Positions 6,644-12,850 of a DNA stretch of 12,850 nt are shown here, one piece after another; position 1 is the stretch's first letter; each line of letters opens with the position of its first letter. This DNA is from Methylophaga sp. (lineage in GTDB: Bacteria; Pseudomonadota; Gammaproteobacteria; Nitrosococcales; Methylophagaceae): positions 1 through 12,850 of the forward strand of contig SKGV01000070.1 in assembly GCA_007117275.1 (NCBI GenBank), given 5' to 3'. The notes below the pieces were generated by a model. The model worked only from the letters and a program-made list of their open reading frames with translations. It was not told the DNA's origin and made no database searches. A program made the position numbers and the translations under genes.

Positions 6644-8011
6644 ATGTTTGAGAGTCTAAGCGACAGACTGTCCGTTACGCTAAAAAAACTGCGTGGTCAG
6701 GGCCGAATTACCGAAGATAACGTTAAAGAAACCCTGCGTGAAGTTCGCATGGCATTGTTGGAAGCGGATGTTGCCTTGCCCGTGGTGCGTGAGTTTGTTG
6801 AAAGAATCAGAGAAAAAGCGCTCGGGCAGGAAGTTATACGCAGTCTCACGCCGGGTCAGGCGCTGATCAAAATCGTCAATGACGAATTAGTCGCTATTAT
6901 GGGGCAGGCCAATGCTGAGCTGGATTTAAGCGTGCAGCCACCCGCGGTGATTTTGATGGCCGGTTTGCAAGGTGCGGGTAAAACTACCAGCGTCGGTAAA
7001 CTGGCTCGATGGCTCAAAGAGCGCCAACGCAAGTCTGTCATGGTTGTCAGTGCCGATGTTTATCGACCTGCCGCGATCGATCAGCTGCAAACCCTGGCCA
7101 ACGAAGTCGAGGCAAAATTCTTTCCAAGCCGAACCGATCAGGATCCGGTGGCGATTGCTGAAGCTGCTCTGGCTCAAGCCAAGCGTGAATTTGTGGATGT
7201 GTTAATCATCGATACTGCCGGCCGATTGCATATCGACGATGACATGATGACGGAAATTCAACGAATTCATGCGGCAATCAATCCAGTTGAAACCTTGTTT
7301 ACCGTCGATAGCATGACTGGTCAGGATGCAGCAAATACGGCAAGGGCATTTGATAGCGCCTTACCGCTGACTGGTATTGTTTTGACTAAGACAGATGGTG
7401 ACGCTCGGGGCGGTGCGGCACTGTCTATACGGCATATCACCGGTAAACCCGTTAAATTTCTGGGGGTTGGCGAAAAAAGCACTGCTTTGGAGCCTTTTCA
7501 TCCTGATCGACTCGCATCACGCATCTTGGGCATGGGGGATGTATTATCGCTGGTTGAAGAAGCCCAGCGACAAATGGATGTTGACTCTGCGCAAAAACTG
7601 GCTGGCAAGCTAAAAACAGGCAAGGGCTTCGATCTGGAAGATTTTCGTGATCAACTCCAGCAAATGAGTAAAATGGGTGGTATCAGCTCTATGCTGGATA
7701 AACTTCCCGGCATCGGCAACATTCCTGATGCGGTCAAACAGCAAGCCAACGACAAGGAGTTGGTCAAGCTGGAAGCGATTATCAACTCGATGACAGCAAA
7801 AGAACGCAAAAAACCGGAAATTATCAAAGGTTCGCGCAAAAAGCGTATTGCGGCAGGCTCCGGGACACAGATCCAAGACGTTAATCGTTTACTCAAACAG
7901 TTCACCCAAATGCAAAAAATGATGAAGAAAATGGGCCAAAAGGGAGGTATGTCCAAGATGATGCGAGCCATGGGGGGGCGATTCCCGGGCGGCGGCGGCA
8001 TGCCTTTCTGA
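6644..8011 (+). CDS. ffh: Signal recognition particle GTPase Ffh
   Basis: This 455-residue SRP54/Ffh protein targets nascent inner-membrane proteins to FtsY and the translocon, together with 4.5S RNA. The N domain (about 1-85) has the ALLEADVALPVV motif. The G domain carries the P-loop GLQGAGKTTS (107-116), DTAGR (190-194) and the TKTD specificity motif (248-251) followed by GDARGG. The methionine-rich M domain (about 328-455) contains the 4.5S RNA-binding helix region (SRKKRIAAGSG to NRLLKQF, 398-420) and ends in MQKMMKKMG and a Gly-rich tail. E. coli Ffh is 453 aa. The ATG at 6644 is chosen because MFESLSDRL aligns with known N-termini; an in-frame TTG 12 bases upstream is less likely. A GAGTGAG ribosome-binding site precedes it. 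It diverges from ypjD and precedes rpsP by 88 bp. Confidence 0.98.
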   Translation: MFESLSDRLSVTLKKLRGQGRITEDNVKETLREVRMALLEADVALPVVREFVERIREKALGQEVIRSLTPGQALIKIVNDELVAIMGQANAELDLSVQPPAVILMAGLQGAGKTTSVGKLARWLKERQRKSVMVVSADVYRPAAIDQLQTLANEVEAKFFPSRTDQDPVAIAEAALAQAKREFVDVLIIDTAGRLHIDDDMMTEIQRIHAAINPVETLFTVDSMTGQDAANTARAFDSALPLTGIVLTKTDGDARGGAALSIRHITGKPVKFLGVGEKSTALEPFHPDRLASRILGMGDVLSLVEEAQRQMDVDSAQKLAGKLKTGKGFDLEDFRDQLQQMSKMGGISSMLDKLPGIGNIPDAVKQQANDKELVKLEAIINSMTAKERKKPEIIKGSRKKRIAAGSGTQIQDVNRLLKQFTQMQKMMKKMGQKGGMSKMMRAMGGRFPGGGGMPF

Positions 8012-8030
8012 GGATTGACTAATTTGTATC

Positions 8031-8059
8031 TTTGCAAACTCCAGATATGTGCGTAGAAT
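8031..8059 (+). promoter_or_regulatory. Candidate promoter for rpsP-rimM-trmD-rplS
   Basis: In the 88 bp gap after ffh, TTTGCA (8031-8036, 4 of 6 to -35) is followed after 17 bp by TAGAAT (8054-8059, 5 of 6 to -10). Transcription would begin near 8066, with a leader of about 34 nt before rpsP. There is no terminator hairpin between ffh and rpsP, so readthrough from ffh may also contribute. Confidence 0.45.
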
Positions 8060-8099
8060 ACGTCTGTTTTTCGATCCAGTTTTTCAGCGGACTATACTC

Positions 8100-8348
8100 A
8101 TGGTAACAATCAGATTGACACGCAGTGGCGCGAAAAAACGCCCTTTCTACGGCATCGTAGTAACTGACTCACGCAGCAAGCGTGACGGTCGCTACATTGA
8201 GCGTATTGGTTTTTTTAACCCGGTTGCTCGCGGCCAAGAAGAAGAATTGCGTTTGGACTTGGAGCGCGCAGCTCACTGGATTGGCCAAGGCGCACAAACA
8301 ACAGAGCGTGTTGCCCAATTGATCAAAAAAGCACAAAAAGCCGCATAA
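8100..8348 (+). CDS. rpsP: 30S ribosomal protein S16
   Basis: This 82-residue protein is the same length as E. coli S16 and nearly collinear with it. It starts MVTIRLTRSGAKKRPFY, has the DSRSKRDGRYIERIGFFNP core and ends in LIKKAQKAA. S16 binds 16S rRNA in the body of the 30S subunit and is needed for its assembly. The ATG at 8100 is set by homology; an in-frame upstream ATG at 8049 would add 17 residues with no family counterpart and would overlap the promoter candidate. The ribosome-binding site is weak (AGCGGA, about 10 bases upstream). This is the first gene of the classic rpsP-rimM-trmD-rplS operon. Confidence 0.98.
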   Translation: MVTIRLTRSGAKKRPFYGIVVTDSRSKRDGRYIERIGFFNPVARGQEEELRLDLERAAHWIGQGAQTTERVAQLIKKAQKAA

Positions 8349-8373
8349 CTATAAAGTTAAGTGATTGCCGGAA

Positions 8374-8883
8374 ATGACCGAGGAGTTCCTTCCTGTTGGC
8401 AAAATATCCGGTGCTTTTGGTATCAAGGGCTGGGTGAAAGTGTTTTCCTTCACCGAGCCTCGCAGCAATATACTTGAATACACACCCCTGTTCATCAAGA
8501 TACAGGGTGAGTGGAAAGAAATTGAAGTAACTGGCGGAAAAGCCCAAGGCAAGGGTGTGGTGATGGGTTTCAAAAATGTCACAGACAGGAACCAGACCTT
8601 GTCCTTAATCGGTGCTGAGCTTGCAATACGCAAGTCGCAACTGGCTCCGGCAGAAGACAACGAATATTACTGGACTGACTTGATTGGTCTAGAGGTCATC
8701 AATGAGCAAGAGCAGACGCTGGGGCTGGTAGATAGCCTACTTGAGACCGGTGCTAATGATGTGCTGGTGGTCAAAACAGTCCAAGGGGTAGAGATACTCG
8801 TCCCCTTTGTACTGGATGTGATTGTTAAATCGGTAGATATCGACAAACAGCGCATTCTGGTGGACTGGCAAATAGATTATTAG
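8374..8883 (+). CDS. rimM: 16S rRNA processing / 30S maturation factor RimM
   Basis: This 169-residue protein matches RimM, a cytoplasmic factor that binds S19 and the 16S rRNA 3' domain during maturation of the 30S head. The N-terminal RimM barrel (about 6-90) includes VGKISGAFGIKGWVKVFSFTE. The PRC-barrel domain (about 98-169) begins at the conserved YYW (98-100), continues with DLIGLEV and LLETGANDVLVV, and ends with VDWQIDY. E. coli RimM is 182 aa. The ATG at 8374 fits the family; an in-frame TTG at 8365 is the only upstream alternative before a stop. Neither has a recognisable Shine-Dalgarno, which suggests modest initiation or coupling to rpsP, whose stop is 25 bp upstream. trmD begins 11 bp downstream. 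Confidence 0.95.
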   Translation: MTEEFLPVGKISGAFGIKGWVKVFSFTEPRSNILEYTPLFIKIQGEWKEIEVTGGKAQGKGVVMGFKNVTDRNQTLSLIGAELAIRKSQLAPAEDNEYYWTDLIGLEVINEQEQTLGLVDSLLETGANDVLVVKTVQGVEILVPFVLDVIVKSVDIDKQRILVDWQIDY

Positions 8884-8894
8884 GAGGGCAGTGA

Positions 8895-9638
8895 ATGCAC
8901 CTAGGGGTGATATCACTGTTCCCCGAAATGTACCGGATTGTTAGCGAATACGGTGTAACTGGCCGAGCTGTCAGTCACGAAAGATTAGTGTTGGATGTCT
9001 GGAACCCCAGAGATTTCGCACTGGATAAACATCGCACTGTCGATGACCGGCCATATGGCGGTGGTCCCGGCATGGTAATGAAAGTAGAACCGTTGCAGGC
9101 TGCTATTAATGCCGCCAAACAACAACTAGGTGGTGACACAAAAGTTATTTACCTGTCGCCGCAAGGACAGGTGTTAGATCAGCCGTCACTGGTCAGCATG
9201 TCTCAGCGGCAATCGATGATTCTGATCGCCGGTCGCTATGAAGGCATCGACGAACGCTTAATAGCGTCACAGGTTGATGAGGAGTGGTCCATAGGCGATT
9301 ACGTTCTCAGTGGTGGTGAGCTGGCCTCAATGGTGTTAATTGACGGGGTCGCAAGGCTATTGCCGGGGGTTTTGGGTGATGAGGAATCGGCACAACAGGA
9401 TTCGTTCATGAATGGTTTACTTGACCATCCGCATTACACTCGACCAGAACAATTGGATAACCAAGCAGTGCCATCAGTGCTGCTTGGCGGAGATCATGAG
9501 GCAATACGCAAGTGGCGTCTCAAACAGTCATTAGGACGAACATGGTTAAGGCGACCTGATTTGCTGGCAATGAATACATTGTCTGACGAACAGACGGCTT
9601 TATTAGAAGAATTTATTGCCGAGCATGGGCAGGATTAG
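8895..9638 (+). CDS. trmD: tRNA (guanine37-N1)-methyltransferase TrmD
   Basis: This 247-residue SPOUT-class enzyme makes m1G37 in tRNAs reading CNN codons (and some others), using S-adenosylmethionine, which prevents +1 frameshifting. The trefoil-knot cofactor site is visible as YLSPQG (86-91), GRYEGIDERL (113-122) and EWSIGDYVLSGGEL (130-143). The catalytic residues Arg154 and Asp169 fall at the same numbers as in E. coli TrmD (255 aa), and the C-terminal domain has RRWLR-like conserved stretches (RKWRLKQSLGRTWLRRP). The ATG at 8895 is preceded by an AGGAGG ribosome-binding site that overlaps the rimM TAG stop, so the pair is tightly linked. It is the third gene of the rpsP operon. Confidence 0.98.
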   Translation: MHLGVISLFPEMYRIVSEYGVTGRAVSHERLVLDVWNPRDFALDKHRTVDDRPYGGGPGMVMKVEPLQAAINAAKQQLGGDTKVIYLSPQGQVLDQPSLVSMSQRQSMILIAGRYEGIDERLIASQVDEEWSIGDYVLSGGELASMVLIDGVARLLPGVLGDEESAQQDSFMNGLLDHPHYTRPEQLDNQAVPSVLLGGDHEAIRKWRLKQSLGRTWLRRPDLLAMNTLSDEQTALLEEFIAEHGQD

Positions 9639-9654
9639 TTGGGAGTTTTGAACA

Positions 9655-9999
9655 ATGAGCAATATTATCGAACAGCTGAATGCTGAACAATTGAGAAAGG
9701 ATATCCCCGAGTTTGCTGCCGGTGATACCGTTGTAGTTAAAGTTCGTATTAAAGAGGGTGAGCGCGAACGTGAACAGGCGTTCGAAGGCGTTGTGATCGC
9801 TAAGCGCAATCGTGGTCTTCACTCTGCATTTACTGTGCGCAAGATTTCAAGTGGTGTCGGTGTGGAGCGTGTATTCCAGACACACAGCCCTGCTATTGCC
9901 AGTGTTGAAGTTAAGCGTCGTGGAGATGTCCGTCGCGCTAAGCTCTACTACCTGCGTGACCTGACCGGTAAAGCAGCACGCATCAAAGAAAAATTGTAA
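9655..9999 (+). CDS. rplS: 50S ribosomal protein L19
   Basis: This 114-residue protein (E. coli L19 is 115 aa) has the full family pattern: an N-terminal helix (IIEQLNAEQLRKDIPEF), a GDTVVVKVRIKEG strand, FEGVVIAKRNRGL, a TVRKISSGVGVERVF core, HSPAIASVEVKRRGDVRRAKLYYLRDL and a basic C-terminus. L19 sits at the 30S-50S interface. The ATG at 9655 has GGGAG 9 bases upstream and begins 16 bp after trmD. It is the last gene of the operon, and its stop is followed by two hairpins, the second a strong intrinsic terminator. Confidence 0.98.
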   Translation: MSNIIEQLNAEQLRKDIPEFAAGDTVVVKVRIKEGEREREQAFEGVVIAKRNRGLHSAFTVRKISSGVGVERVFQTHSPAIASVEVKRRGDVRRAKLYYLRDLTGKAARIKEKL

Positions 10000-10005
10000 T
10001 TGTCT

Positions 10006-10020
10006 CGGGCATGTTGCCCG
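10006..10020 (+). other. Short hairpin between rplS stop and terminator
   Basis: CGGGCA-TGT-TGCCCG forms a perfect 6 bp GC-rich stem with a 3 nt loop, 7 bases after the rplS stop codon. It has no T run, so it is not itself an intrinsic terminator. A 3'-end-stabilising or ribosome-clearing role is possible but not shown. Confidence 0.5.
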
Positions 10021-10034
10021 GCATGATAAATTAG

Positions 10035-10068
10035 AAGGCAGTGCTGCGCGAGCGGTACTGCCTTTTTT
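10035..10068 (+). terminator. Rho-independent terminator of the rpsP-rplS operon
   Basis: An 8 bp perfect stem (AAGGCAGT at 10035-10042 paired with ACTGCCTT at 10057-10064) can be extended inward by mixed GC and GU pairs to a GCGA-type loop. Six consecutive T residues (10063-10068) follow the GC-rich part. It lies 35 bp after the rplS stop and just before xerD, so it marks the end of the ribosomal operon. Confidence 0.9.
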
Positions 10069-10123
10069 GTGATGCAGGACCATGCAAATGAGTCGTAAGG
10101 CGCAAACCACTGAGGTGAAAGAC

Positions 10124-11008
10124 ATGCCTCTGCAACTGAGGGCATTTCTGGATAGCTTGTGGCTGGAAGCCGGCTTGAGTCAGAACACAGTTGAAGCCTA
10201 CCAGAGAGATTTGCAGGCTTTTGCGGCGTGGCTAAGTAAAAGCGATGTGGATTTGAGCGCAGCAAATGCAGAGGATATTCGTCGATATCAGGCGCTCAGG
10301 ATGCGCGAAGGTCGAAAGGTACGCAGTGAAGCCCGTTTGTTGTCCTCGTTACGGCGCTTTTATCGATACCTCTGTCGTGAATCTGTCAGAGATAGCGATC
10401 CCACGGCGCTTTTGCAGAGCCCGAGACTTGGCAAGCAGTTGCCAGATAGTTTGTCAGAATCCGAGGTTGAAGCACTTTTGGATCAACCAGATGACCTGAA
10501 TGTGCTTGGCTTGCGCGACCGTGCAATGCTGGAGCTTTTGTATGCAACGGGCCTTCGTGTCAGTGAGTTGGTTGGTTTAAAGTATGAACAACTCAATATG
10601 CGTCAGGGCGTGATTCGTTGTATCGGTAAAGGCAACAAGGAACGACTGGTGCCGGTTGGCGAGACTGCATTGGATTGGTTGCAACGTTATCTATTGGAGA
10701 GTCGTCCGCAGTTGCTGTATGGTCAGGCAAATGATGATTTATTCCCGACGCGACGCGGTAAAGCAATGACTCGTCAGGCATTTTGGTATTTGATCAAACG
10801 TTATGCTAAGGCTGCAGCTATAAAAAAAGCACTGTCACCACATACATTACGACATGCCTTTGCCACGCATTTACTCAATCATGGTGCCGATCTACGCGTT
10901 GTACAGCTGCTGCTTGGTCATGCAGATTTATCGACCACACAAATATATACCCATATTGCCCGAGCCCGGCTCAAGGATATGCATGGCCAGCATCATCCGC
11001 GCGGCTGA
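10124..11008 (+). CDS. xerD: Site-specific tyrosine recombinase XerD
   Basis: XerD acts with XerC at dif to resolve chromosome dimers. The N-terminal SAM-like DNA-binding domain (about 1-100) has the FLDSLWLEAGLSQNTVEAYQ pattern. The catalytic domain shows Arg145 (ATGLRVSEL), Lys169 (GKGNKER), His240 and Arg243 (HTLRHAF), His266 (LLGHADLS) and the nucleophile Tyr275 (IYTHIA). It ends HGQHHPRG like other XerD proteins, which separates it from XerC. From 10124 the length is 294 aa (E. coli 298), and GAGGTG lies 6 bases upstream. ATGs at 10082 and 10088 are in-frame alternatives adding 14 or 12 residues, the latter with AGGA 8 bases upstream, so the start is not certain. It follows the rplS terminator and has no obvious promoter. 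It appears to be a chromosomal housekeeping copy, not an integron or phage integrase. Confidence 0.95.
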   Translation: MPLQLRAFLDSLWLEAGLSQNTVEAYQRDLQAFAAWLSKSDVDLSAANAEDIRRYQALRMREGRKVRSEARLLSSLRRFYRYLCRESVRDSDPTALLQSPRLGKQLPDSLSESEVEALLDQPDDLNVLGLRDRAMLELLYATGLRVSELVGLKYEQLNMRQGVIRCIGKGNKERLVPVGETALDWLQRYLLESRPQLLYGQANDDLFPTRRGKAMTRQAFWYLIKRYAKAAAIKKALSPHTLRHAFATHLLNHGADLRVVQLLLGHADLSTTQIYTHIARARLKDMHGQHHPRG

Positions 11009-11059
11009 CAAGCAGCACTTGGCTATGAACAACAACATAAAAAGTAACGAGGAGCGCAC

Positions 11060-11545
11060 ATGCCTGCTTTTGATATTGTGTCTGAAATTGATAAACACGA
11101 GTTAAGTAATGCGGTGGATCAAACCAATCGGGAGTTGGCTAATCGCTTTGATTTTCGTGGAACCGATGCCAAAGTCACACAGTCTGACAAGGTGCTGACG
11201 CTGGTCGCAGAGAGTGACTTCCAGCTGGAGCAGCTTCAGGATATTTTGACCATGAAAATGGCCAAGCGTGGCATTGAGACCAGTTGCCTTGAAGTCAAAG
11301 ATTCGATTGGTCATGGCAAGATGCGCAAACAGGACATTATCGCCAGAGAAGGAATCGGCAAGGATTTGTCACGTAAGATTGTCAAATTGATCAAAGACAG
11401 CAAACTAAAGGTTCAGGCAGCTGTTCAGGGTGAAAGTGTCAGAGTGACCGGTAAAAAGCGTGATGATCTACAGGCTGTGATGGCCTTGCTCAGAGGCAAT
11501 GACTCGCTCGAAATGCCTCTCCAATTCAATAACTTCAGAGATTAG
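11060..11545 (+). CDS. yajQ: YajQ-family nucleotide-binding protein
   Basis: This 161-residue protein matches YajQ (UPF0234; E. coli 163 aa) end to end. It has the start MPAFDIVSEID, the NRELANRFDFRGT motif, the middle IETSCLEVKDSIGHGKMRKQ region, GIGKDLSRKIVKLIKDSKLKVQAA, and the C-terminal VRVTGKKRDDLQAVMALLR and PLQFNNFRD. The fold is two ferredoxin-like domains. Family members bind nucleotides or RNA, and a Xanthomonas homologue binds cyclic di-GMP and acts with a transcription factor; whether this one does is unknown. The ATG at 11060 has a GAGGAG-type ribosome-binding site about 6 bases upstream. It lies 51 bp after xerD and 7 bp before dsbC, whose ribosome-binding site overlaps the yajQ stop, so it belongs to the same transcript. 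Confidence 0.95.
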   Translation: MPAFDIVSEIDKHELSNAVDQTNRELANRFDFRGTDAKVTQSDKVLTLVAESDFQLEQLQDILTMKMAKRGIETSCLEVKDSIGHGKMRKQDIIAREGIGKDLSRKIVKLIKDSKLKVQAAVQGESVRVTGKKRDDLQAVMALLRGNDSLEMPLQFNNFRD

Positions 11546-11552
11546 GATTTAC

Positions 11553-12281
11553 ATGTTCAAATTATCTACGGCAGTTGTCCTGGCATTGGTCAGCATGACC
11601 TCGGTGTATGCATCTGATGCGGAAAAAATTGCAGCGCGCTTGTTGCAAATTATTCCAGATCTGGAAATTGAAGGCCTGCATCAACTGGGGGATAGCGGAC
11701 TCTATGAGGGTGTTATCAATGGCCAAGTCATCTACGTTACCCGTGATGGTCGATATTTGATGGAAGGTAAGGTGATTGATCTGGAAAGTCGTACCGATGT
11801 GACCGAGCTACGTAGAGCTGAAGTTCGCAGACAGGCACTGGCTGCTGTAGATGCGTCTTCGATAATAAGTTTCTTGCCGAAACAGCAGGCTGCCTACACT
11901 TTGACTGTATTTACCGATATTGACTGTGGATATTGTCGTATTTTGCACGCTCAGATGGCGGAATATCATGCACAGGGTATCGCTATTCGATATATGGCAT
12001 ATCCACGCGGTGGTGTCGGTTCAGATGCCTATCAGAAACTGGTTAATGTCTGGTGTGCACTGGATCAGCATCAGGCGATGACGGATGCCAAGGCTGAACT
12101 GGAGTTGCCTGAATTACAATGCCACAACCCGGTAGAAAGCCACTTTGCCATAGGCAATCAATTGGGTGTTGCTGGAACGCCTGCCATGTTCCTGGAAAAT
12201 GGACGAATGCTGCCAGGTTATGTGCCACCGCAACGGTTGAGGGCGCTGCTGGATGAAATGTCAAAGTCTGGACAGATCTAA
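11553..12281 (+). CDS. dsbC: Thiol:disulfide interchange protein DsbC
   Basis: This 242-residue periplasmic disulfide isomerase/chaperone is kept reduced by DsbD (E. coli precursor 236 aa). A signal peptide (1-20) has the hydrophobic core AVVLALVSMTSV and a probable cleavage after Ala20 (VYA-SD). The N-terminal dimerisation domain runs about 21-90 (LYEGVINGQVIYVTRDGRYLMEG), then a linker helix and a thioredoxin-fold domain. The active site Cys125-Gly-Tyr-Cys128 is preceded by FTDIDC, and the cis-proline is Pro210 (AGTP). Cys168 and Cys190 match the structural disulfide of DsbC, which helps distinguish it from DsbG. The ATG at 11553 gives a clean signal peptide; AGGA overlapping the yajQ stop is its ribosome-binding site. 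It converges with lpxH, and the coding regions overlap by 21 bp. Confidence 0.95.
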   Translation: MFKLSTAVVLALVSMTSVYASDAEKIAARLLQIIPDLEIEGLHQLGDSGLYEGVINGQVIYVTRDGRYLMEGKVIDLESRTDVTELRRAEVRRQALAAVDASSIISFLPKQQAAYTLTVFTDIDCGYCRILHAQMAEYHAQGIAIRYMAYPRGGVGSDAYQKLVNVWCALDQHQAMTDAKAELELPELQCHNPVESHFAIGNQLGVAGTPAMFLENGRMLPGYVPPQRLRALLDEMSKSGQI

Positions 12282-12850
12282 ATCGATTTGCGCATCGGGC
12301 AAGCGACTGTCGACCAGTTGAAACTGATCCTCATCTACACAGAGATAGCTGGGACTGTCATGCCAGTCACCGAGGACAATCCGATAGTTTTGTGGCGTTG
12401 AGTCAGCGACTGAATGAATCGCTGGACGATGCGTATGGCCGTGAATTAAAACCGCCACGTCATGTTGTTGCATCACTGCAGCAACTTCTGTCGAGTTGAC
12501 GTCCATAATCATCGGGGATTTAATGGTCTTTTGTTGCCGACTATGGGCCTTGATCCTATCGGAAATTGACCGTCGCCAGCTCAGCGGCAAATGCAGGAAA
12601 CACCATTGCAGAAAGCGGTTACGGACCACTCTGCGATAGCGTTGGTATTGTGCATCATCAACGCACAGACTGTCTCCATGCATCAGCACTATGCGATGCC
12701 GTCCTAGCTCGATAAGGGTCGGATCAGGTAACAGCTCAGCGCCGATCATTTCAGCAAATCGCTCGCCCAGCATAAAGTCACGATTACCCACCATCAGGTA
12801 AATCTGAACATCGCTATGATTGAGTTGGCGCAGCGCATCGATGAATGGCT
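12261..12850 (-). CDS. lpxH: UDP-2,3-diacylglucosamine diphosphatase LpxH, C-terminal part
   Basis: The reverse-strand frame is open from the right edge to a TGA at 12261-12263, giving about 196 residues. An internal ATG at 12794 is not the start: the 18 codons upstream of it (ending HSDVQIYL) continue the LpxH pattern just before MVGNRDFMLG. Motifs of this calcineurin-like, Mn2+-dependent enzyme are GNRD, the VLMHGDSLCVDD segment and the C-terminal LIHGHTHRP. The IMDVN stretch and VLGDWH also match E. coli LpxH (240 aa). About 57 N-terminal residues, including the DxH and GDxFE metal motifs, lie outside the window. LpxH hydrolyses UDP-diacylglucosamine to lipid X in lipid A synthesis at the inner membrane. 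Its C-terminus overlaps the dsbC end tail-to-tail. Confidence 0.94.
   Translation of the reverse strand, partial: PFIDALRQLNHSDVQIYLMVGNRDFMLGERFAEMIGAELLPDPTLIELGRHRIVLMHGDSLCVDDAQYQRYRRVVRNRFLQWCFLHLPLSWRRSISDRIKAHSRQQKTIKSPMIMDVNSTEVAAVMQQHDVAVLIHGHTHRPAIHSVADSTPQNYRIVLGDWHDSPSYLCVDEDQFQLVDSRLPDAQIDLDLSRL

Noticed and set aside
7985..8003. GGC repeat near the ffh 3' end
   Set aside because: It encodes the Gly-rich C-terminal tail typical of many Ffh proteins; it is too short to count as a repeat element.
8049..8099. 17-residue N-terminal extension of ribosomal protein S16
   Set aside because: S16 proteins begin at MVTIRL; the upstream stretch overlaps a promoter candidate.
10124..11008. 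Tyrosine recombinase as a sign of an integrated element
   Set aside because: It is clearly XerD by its C-terminal HHPR end and overall match, sits among housekeeping genes, and no attachment-site repeats or cargo genes are present.
11499..11552. 18-residue N-terminal extension of DsbC
   Set aside because: It lies inside yajQ and would bury the signal peptide, which starts cleanly at 11553.

Overview
This is a core-chromosome segment from a gammaproteobacterium. Every gene is a recognisable housekeeping family, and two gene orders match Escherichia coli and its relatives: ypjD plus a CorC/CNNM gene divergent from ffh-rpsP-rimM-trmD-rplS, and asmA-mutY-yggX, which is common in this class. The protein sequences are clearly diverged from Enterobacterales. 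A sulfur-oxidising or methylotrophic lineage (Methylophaga/Piscirickettsiaceae-like) is possible, but that is only a guess. I see no mobile element, CRISPR array, phage gene, tRNA or rRNA.

Left half (about 1-6500, all minus strand). In transcription order: ypjD (CcsA-like membrane protein), a CNNM/CorC-type divalent-cation transporter 2 bp downstream, asmA (long AsmA-family envelope protein) behind its own good sigma70-type promoter, mutY (A/G-specific adenine glycosylase), yggX (iron trafficking / Fe-S protection), and the first 23 codons of a cold-shock protein that runs off the left edge. MutY carries a [4Fe-4S] cluster and YggX guards such clusters, so that pairing makes physiological sense.

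Right half (about 6644-12281, plus strand). ffh (SRP GTPase) diverges from ypjD. It is followed by the ribosome and tRNA operon rpsP-rimM-trmD-rplS, with a promoter candidate before rpsP and a strong intrinsic terminator after rplS. Then come xerD (dimer-resolution recombinase), yajQ (nucleotide/c-di-GMP-binding family) and dsbC (periplasmic disulfide isomerase). The right edge holds a partial lpxH (lipid A biosynthesis) on the minus strand, convergent with dsbC and overlapping its 3' end by 21 bp.

There is no gene-free stretch over 300 bp; the largest gaps are 70-210 and 6498-6643, about 140-146 bp each. I did not find an undescribed system. The most interesting small signals are a set of self-complementary GAACC/GGTTC elements in the cold-shock leader, the conserved ypjD-transporter pairing, yajQ inside the usual xerD-dsbC pair, and the dsbC/lpxH overlap.
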